Shown in pieces: positions 59,986-64,000 of a stretch of 64,000 bases of DNA (positions are counted from its first letter, which is position 1; each line of letters starts with the position of its first letter). Below the pieces are notes generated by a model, which had not been told where the DNA came from, made no database searches, and was given only the letters and a program-made list of their open reading frames with translations. Source of the DNA: Candidatus Obscuribacterales bacterium (GTDB lineage Bacteria; Cyanobacteriota; Vampirovibrionia; Obscuribacterales; Obscuribacteraceae); contig JACKCM010000009.1 of NCBI GenBank assembly GCA_020634035.1, positions 118,547 through 182,546 on the forward strand, in the 5' to 3' direction. Both the position numbers and the translations under genes were made by a program.

Positions 59986-60120
59986 AAATCTGCGGGCTTT
60001 GTAACTTTTGTATTGCGGCTGCAGCAGCCGTTTTCGGTGGAGAATTGCTATATATAATATTAGATCTGATCAGAACTTTCATCTATAATAGACTTCACCG
60101 AAGAGAAACCGAGTCAATAG

Positions 60121-60666
60121 ATGAAAACAGCCCTGAGAACTATCTGCCTGCTGATGATGCTGCTACCATGCATTCTGTCGGCTTCATCCCAGCCGGGTCT
60201 GGCAGCCCCGTCCGGCAATCAGGCTATAAACAAGTACACTGCCCATGTCCTGGGACGCATTAGAGAGAGCTGGGCGACTTACAACGTCCGCTCCCTGACG
60301 GCAAAAGTGCGGCTTGATATAGACGGGGAAGGGGCCATCAAAGGAACCAGCCTGATTGGCCAGAGCAATGGCGCTGAAGACGCGGACAAAGCGGTGGAAG
60401 CGATTACATTTGCCACACCTTTCGGTCCTCCGCCGGCAAAAAGACCGCTAAGCCTGACAGTAAGCTTCAGACAGGGCTCAGTCTCTATCGATGGAGCAGG
60501 CGCCAGCACCAGGGGCGCCACCACAGCTACCACTAAATCGCCCGCGATAAAACCGTATACTCCGGCGATACTTCCTCCCCATTCAACTCAAAGAAGCGCT
60601 TCCACTGGAGGAAGGTACGATACTCGACAGAGCGCCAGAGAATTGCTCGACTATCTGGAGAATTGA
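60121..60666 (+). CDS. Exported TonB-C-like domain protein
   Basis: The 181-aa protein has a signal peptide (TICLLMMLLPCILSASS, cleavage near LAA). A TonB/TolA C-terminal-type domain follows: YTAHVLGRIRESW, AKVRLDIDGEGAIKGTSLIG then SNG, ADKAVEAITFATPFGPPP and LSLTVSFRQ. The C-terminal 50 residues are Thr/Ala/Ser/Pro-rich and probably disordered. The TonB N-terminal anchor and Pro-rich spacer are missing, so it is not a normal energy transducer. It is followed by a co-directional exported gene. Confidence 0.72.
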   Translation: MKTALRTICLLMMLLPCILSASSQPGLAAPSGNQAINKYTAHVLGRIRESWATYNVRSLTAKVRLDIDGEGAIKGTSLIGQSNGAEDADKAVEAITFATPFGPPPAKRPLSLTVSFRQGSVSIDGAGASTRGATTATTKSPAIKPYTPAILPPHSTQRSASTGGRYDTRQSARELLDYLEN

Positions 60667-60670
60667 ATTG

Positions 60671-61282
60671 ATGAAAAAGACAGTGTTCTTGCTTGTCGGT
60701 CTACTGGCATTTGCGCCCTCCGCCTTTGCCTCTTCGGTGAAAGCCACCAATGTCGAGGACCGCAGCGCGATAATACAATGGTCAGCCGACCAGGCAACAA
60801 ATAAAATCGCCTTCAAAATAGATTGTCTGGACAATAACAAACTGAGCCTCACTACTAAGCCGATGATCTTTCCGAAAGCCAGCAAAGTCGGAGGAATGAG
60901 ACTATTGCTTGCACCGAACAAAAAATACAAGATCTCGGTCATATCGGTTCAAGGCAAAGCCCGAGCCAATCTGGGTACCGTCAGCCTCAAGACGCTTCCC
61001 CTGGGCGCAAGAAATCCCCTGCCGGCGGTCTTCAGCTATAAACTCTCCGGTCTTGATCTTGCTTGCGCCTGGGGAGACTTTCCAGGATTCTCCACCTACC
61101 GACTGACAGTGGTAAAAAAGGACGGAACGGATAAACGGCAATCGGGCTGGATGGACAGACGCAAGAAATACAAATTCATCAAACTGAATCAGAAAAGCGA
61201 CTACATTCTGACGCTGGAAGGCATGGACAAGAAAGAGAATATCAAACTGATTCAGAAAAAAGAGATAAAAACCACCGGCTAG
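60671..61282 (+). CDS. Exported fibronectin-III-like protein
   Basis: The 203-aa protein (ATG 60671; a TTG one codon earlier is also possible) has a signal peptide (VFLLVGLLAFAPSAFAS). Two FN3-like beta units are suggested by VEDRSAIIQWSADQATNKIA and PNKKYKISVISV in the first, and FPGFSTYRLTVVKKDG with LNQKSDYILTLEGMD in the second. It probably binds carbohydrate or protein at the surface. It follows the TonB-C-like gene directly, and its 3' end overlaps the convergent kinase gene by 4 nt. Confidence 0.65.
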   Translation: MKKTVFLLVGLLAFAPSAFASSVKATNVEDRSAIIQWSADQATNKIAFKIDCLDNNKLSLTTKPMIFPKASKVGGMRLLLAPNKKYKISVISVQGKARANLGTVSLKTLPLGARNPLPAVFSYKLSGLDLACAWGDFPGFSTYRLTVVKKDGTDKRQSGWMDRRKKYKFIKLNQKSDYILTLEGMDKKENIKLIQKKEIKTTG

Positions 61283-63045
61283 TCTTTAAAAAACTCCCGA
61301 CCGATATCGACAGTCCGACTATCGACAGGTTCATGCTCATCGATAAGCCGGCAATCCGGTCGCCTTTTTTTAAATCGCTCTACCGCATCCTGGGTCAGTT
61401 TCAGGTTATTGCGCAGATGAAGCTCTCGCAAACTCTTGATGCCTGCGATCACAGAAAGTCCCTTATCCGTTATTTCGGTGGTAGAGAAAAGCACTTTTCT
61501 CAGTGGCAACTTACGCAGAGACTCGGCAGTGGCATCGCCCACGGAGACATCACGAAATACCACCACCTGTAATGCGGGCATGGTCGCCAGCACCATTCCA
61601 CCTTTGTCGGTGATACCATAGCAACGAGCCAGCTCTATCTGGTTGAGATTTTTTCCGGCGGCATCATTGGTTTTAAGATAGGTACTTATGCGAGCCAGAT
61701 CCGCATCGGTCAACCCATCGCAAAAGCTGAATTCCAGTGACTTTACATTGGCGGTCCCGCCCAGCAGTTTTAAAGAACTTTCGTGAAAAGAACCTATGTT
61801 CTTTAGAGAAACATGCCGAAAGCGCTCAGGTCTGCACTCCCTCAGGTCCTGCCCTGTAAGAACGCGGACTCCTCTAATTGTGAGGGTATCTTTCGTAAAA
61901 GTGGTTGAGCTGGGCTTTTCATCTACCTCCCAGACAGTATTTGCTCTGGCCAAACTATCGACACTCTTCAAAAGGGCTTTATTAGCCTGATTCAATCGCT
62001 TCTCTGTTTCTCGGTCTTGAAAAGAGAGATTGAAATAGACTACGAGCGTGGCGGTCAGCAAAAAGAAAAGCAAAATAGAGACTACTCGACTGGTCGAAAG
62101 CCTTCTGCCTTCTACAACCGAAGAAGAAGATGATGTGGATGATGATGAAAGACCATGGACCTCAGAAGATTCAGACTCTACTGCAAGGGCAAGATTCTCC
62201 AGGGCATTCTTCAGCTCATCCATAGACTGGTAGCGAGCCTCTGGACGCTTGGCCATACATCTGGCAACTAGATTCTCCACCGCTACTGGGACATCTCGAC
62301 CGGTTACGCTGGACAATGTCTCTGCATCTTTATTTGCATGCAAAGAGAGGGTCTCGAGAGCGGTATCGGCTTTGAAGGGAGGAGCGCCGCTAATAGCCTG
62401 ATAGAGAATGCAACCGATCGAATAAACTTCGGATGCCACACTGTACTCGAAGCCGTTGACCACATCGGGACTCATATAGTCAGGAGTGCCTGCCAGGGTC
62501 ATGCCCTGATATTCTGTGACGAAACCACTCATTTCGGAGACCTTGGCCACACCAAAATCTATCAAGCGAACTCTTATCTCTTCGTCAGGAATATCATCAG
62601 GATTGTCTTCCGGAAATAGAATCAAAATATTCGACGGTGTCAGATCTCGATGAAAAATCCGCCGCCCATGGGCATAATCAAGGGCGATACAGACTTCTTT
62701 TAAGATGCCAGCCGCTACCTGCCAATCTAAATAACCGACTTCCTTTAAGTGAGACTCCAGGGTAATACCGGGAAAATACTCGAGAACCATATAAGGAATG
62801 CCACTATCGGTAGCGCCGAAATCCAAAATATCAATGATATTGGTATGGTAGAGTTTGCTGGTCGCCCTGGCTTCATCCTGAAACTGAATCAATTGATCTC
62901 GATCTAGACTATGCAGGATCTTGACCGCCACCCGCTTTCCCAGGGTTTTGTCGGTGGCCAGATATACCTCTCCGTTGGCCCCCATGCCTAGTTTCTTGAT
63001 AGGCTCGTATCTATCCGTCGGAAAGTTATCAGAGTCTAGATTCAT
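61279..63045 (-). CDS. Transmembrane Ser/Thr kinase with LRR-like extracytoplasmic domain
   Basis: The 588-aa protein (ATG 63045) has a Hanks kinase domain: P-loop GMGANGEVY (20-29), Lys42, catalytic loop HRDLTPSN (132-139; Thr136 replaces the usual Lys), DFGVAK (163-168) and SPDVV. A Ser-rich linker (GLSSSSTSSSSSV) leads to a TM at about 321-339. The C-terminal 240 residues form LRR/AMN1-like repeats (LEFSFCDGLTDADLARIS, IELARCYGITDKGGMVL, LHLRNNLKLTQDAVERF), presumably sensing outside the membrane. It lies 11 nt after the kinase at 63057. Confidence 0.88.
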   Translation of the reverse strand: MNLDSDNFPTDRYEPIKKLGMGANGEVYLATDKTLGKRVAVKILHSLDRDQLIQFQDEARATSKLYHTNIIDILDFGATDSGIPYMVLEYFPGITLESHLKEVGYLDWQVAAGILKEVCIALDYAHGRRIFHRDLTPSNILILFPEDNPDDIPDEEIRVRLIDFGVAKVSEMSGFVTEYQGMTLAGTPDYMSPDVVNGFEYSVASEVYSIGCILYQAISGAPPFKADTALETLSLHANKDAETLSSVTGRDVPVAVENLVARCMAKRPEARYQSMDELKNALENLALAVESESSEVHGLSSSSTSSSSSVVEGRRLSTSRVVSILLFFLLTATLVVYFNLSFQDRETEKRLNQANKALLKSVDSLARANTVWEVDEKPSSTTFTKDTLTIRGVRVLTGQDLRECRPERFRHVSLKNIGSFHESSLKLLGGTANVKSLEFSFCDGLTDADLARISTYLKTNDAAGKNLNQIELARCYGITDKGGMVLATMPALQVVVFRDVSVGDATAESLRKLPLRKVLFSTTEITDKGLSVIAGIKSLRELHLRNNLKLTQDAVERFKKRRPDCRLIDEHEPVDSRTVDIGREFFKD

Positions 63046-63056
63046 CAAGACCTACA

Positions 63057-64000
63057 CTAAAGGACCTTAAAACTGTTGGCTTTCTTCTCCAACTCATCGG
63101 CTTGATCGGCCTGGCCGAATTGACGCAATACTTTGGCATAGTCGCGAAGACATTGCTGATACTGAGGTCCGCCGGCACCACCGGGAAGCTTATCGAAAAC
63201 TGCTATCGACGCTTTAAAATGATTGAAAGCCTGGTTGAAATCGGGCTCCTTCTTGTTGGCATAACAATTAGCCAGCTTGTGTTCATGTTCGGCCACAAAA
63301 ATCTGACGGTTTCCTTGAGCCCGGTATTCTTGTATAGAGAATTCCAACAGAGGAATTGCGCTCTCATACTTGCCTTCATTCATATACCGCACCACTTTGC
63401 GGTCGGTATCCTGAGCATCTTGCATCTCTTCTGAGCCATCAAGCAAGATGTTATAGGATTTTTTCTTCGGTCCGGTCTTTGATGCTGACTCGCTTTCGGA
63501 AGTATCATCCTTTGCCACCACTTTCGGTTTCTCTTGAAAGAAAAGATACCAGGTAGCCACCCCTGCCACACCGACACCGACACCGATGGCAACCAGAGTC
63601 GCCACCATAACCAGCATCTCTTTGGGGTCCTTGCGCGGCTCGAGATTCTCAGACATCCTGAGGTTTTTGACAGTAGTCTTTGGCAACTCTTTCTTTTCCA
63701 GAGTCTTCTCTTTCAGGCTCCGCAAATCTTGCAGGATCTCATCCACCGAAGAATATCTATCGTTTACATTCTTCTGCAGGCACTTCTGGACGATATATTG
63801 AAAGTCGTCCGGATTTACCCAGCCGGCCCTGGATAACTCTTGCAAAGACGGATCGACTTCGAGAAGAGGAGGATGGACCTTTTCTACGTGGTTGGTGAGG
63901 GTCTCGAGCATGGTATTGCCGCGAATCGGATGAGCGCCGGTCACCACCTCGTACATGACACAACCAAGTGAATAGATATCAGAACGGTTGTCGACCTTGG
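63057..64000 (-). CDS. Transmembrane Ser/Thr kinase with TPR domain, N-terminus beyond window
   Basis: The open frame continues to the window edge: NRSDIYSLGCVMYEVVTGAH just inside the edge is kinase subdomain IX and nearby helices, so the catalytic loop lies outside. About 125 residues on is a TM (MVATLVAIGVGVGVAGVATW), and the C-terminal part has TPR-like helices (EGKYESAIPLLEFSIQEYRA, NQAFNHFKASIAVFDKL). It is the upstream member of a tandem kinase pair, and its stop is 11 nt before the ATG of the LRR-like kinase. Confidence 0.85.
   Translation of the reverse strand, partial: KVDNRSDIYSLGCVMYEVVTGAHPIRGNTMLETLTNHVEKVHPPLLEVDPSLQELSRAGWVNPDDFQYIVQKCLQKNVNDRYSSVDEILQDLRSLKEKTLEKKELPKTTVKNLRMSENLEPRKDPKEMLVMVATLVAIGVGVGVAGVATWYLFFQEKPKVVAKDDTSESESASKTGPKKKSYNILLDGSEEMQDAQDTDRKVVRYMNEGKYESAIPLLEFSIQEYRAQGNRQIFVAEHEHKLANCYANKKEPDFNQAFNHFKASIAVFDKLPGGAGGPQYQQCLRDYAKVLRQFGQADQADELEKKANSFKVL

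Overview
The window is about 50% GC and gene-dense, with little non-coding DNA. The gene set suggests a free-living Gram-negative-type bacterium: an RND efflux pump and its periplasmic adaptor, a TonB-C-like secreted protein, many exported proteins, and eukaryote-like Ser/Thr kinases fused to TPR or LRR-like modules. The mix of kinases, TPR proteins, baeRF-type proteins and MshEN-like repeat proteins recalls non-photosynthetic cyanobacterial relatives (Melainabacteria/Vampirovibrionia, Obscuribacter-like). That assignment is inference only. No rRNA, tRNA, CRISPR array, insertion sequence or prophage was seen.

Layout. 1-6 kb: edge-truncated choloylglycine-hydrolase-family enzyme and a CzcBA-type heavy-metal efflux pair, all on the minus strand. 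6-19 kb: signalling and stress genes. These are an alpha/beta hydrolase, an LRV-REC-TPR protein, a triple-receiver hybrid histidine kinase, a degenerate hemerythrin-like protein, a phosphoribosyltransferase, an HxlR redox-type regulator, two baeRF-family proteins, a glutathione-synthetase-like ATP-grasp protein with altered metal ligands, a HEAT-repeat protein, a transglutaminase remnant, an exported glutathione peroxidase and a DASS anion transporter. 20-30.6 kb: TPR protein plus Ser/Thr kinase, a run of small exported proteins (TIG, NBR1-Ig-like, Gln/Gly-rich), a large exported alpha-helical protein with a DUF3142-like partner, and a Nudix hydrolase. 30.7-40 kb: an MshEN-like repeat protein overlapping argC, then argJ-argB, an MFS transporter with formate-THF ligase, and an aldehyde dehydrogenase. 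40-48 kb: mostly small hypothetical genes, a TPR protein, a hydrolase-thioredoxin fusion and a fatty-acid-hydroxylase-family membrane enzyme. 48-60 kb: a compact minus-strand branched-chain amino acid locus, leuA followed by ilvD-ilvC-ilvG-ilvM-cimA-leuC-leuD-leuB. 60-64 kb: two small exported proteins and two tandem Ser/Thr kinases, the second cut by the window end.

The most notable result is regulatory. Three biosynthetic units each carry a short leader ORF rich in codons for their own end product, followed by an intrinsic terminator and an alternative antiterminator pairing: an Arg-codon leader before argJ (33139-33222), an Ile/Val/Leu leader before ilvD (57847-57927) and a Leu leader before leuA (59858-59947). 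They look like three independent ribosome-mediated transcription attenuators. The Arg case is the most unusual, because arginine genes are usually controlled by ArgR-type repressors.

Metabolically, the ilv/leu cluster with cimA predicts isoleucine synthesis from pyruvate and acetyl-CoA through citramalate. It shares LeuCD and LeuB with leucine synthesis and an enterobacterial AHAS-II-like IlvGM enzyme with valine synthesis.
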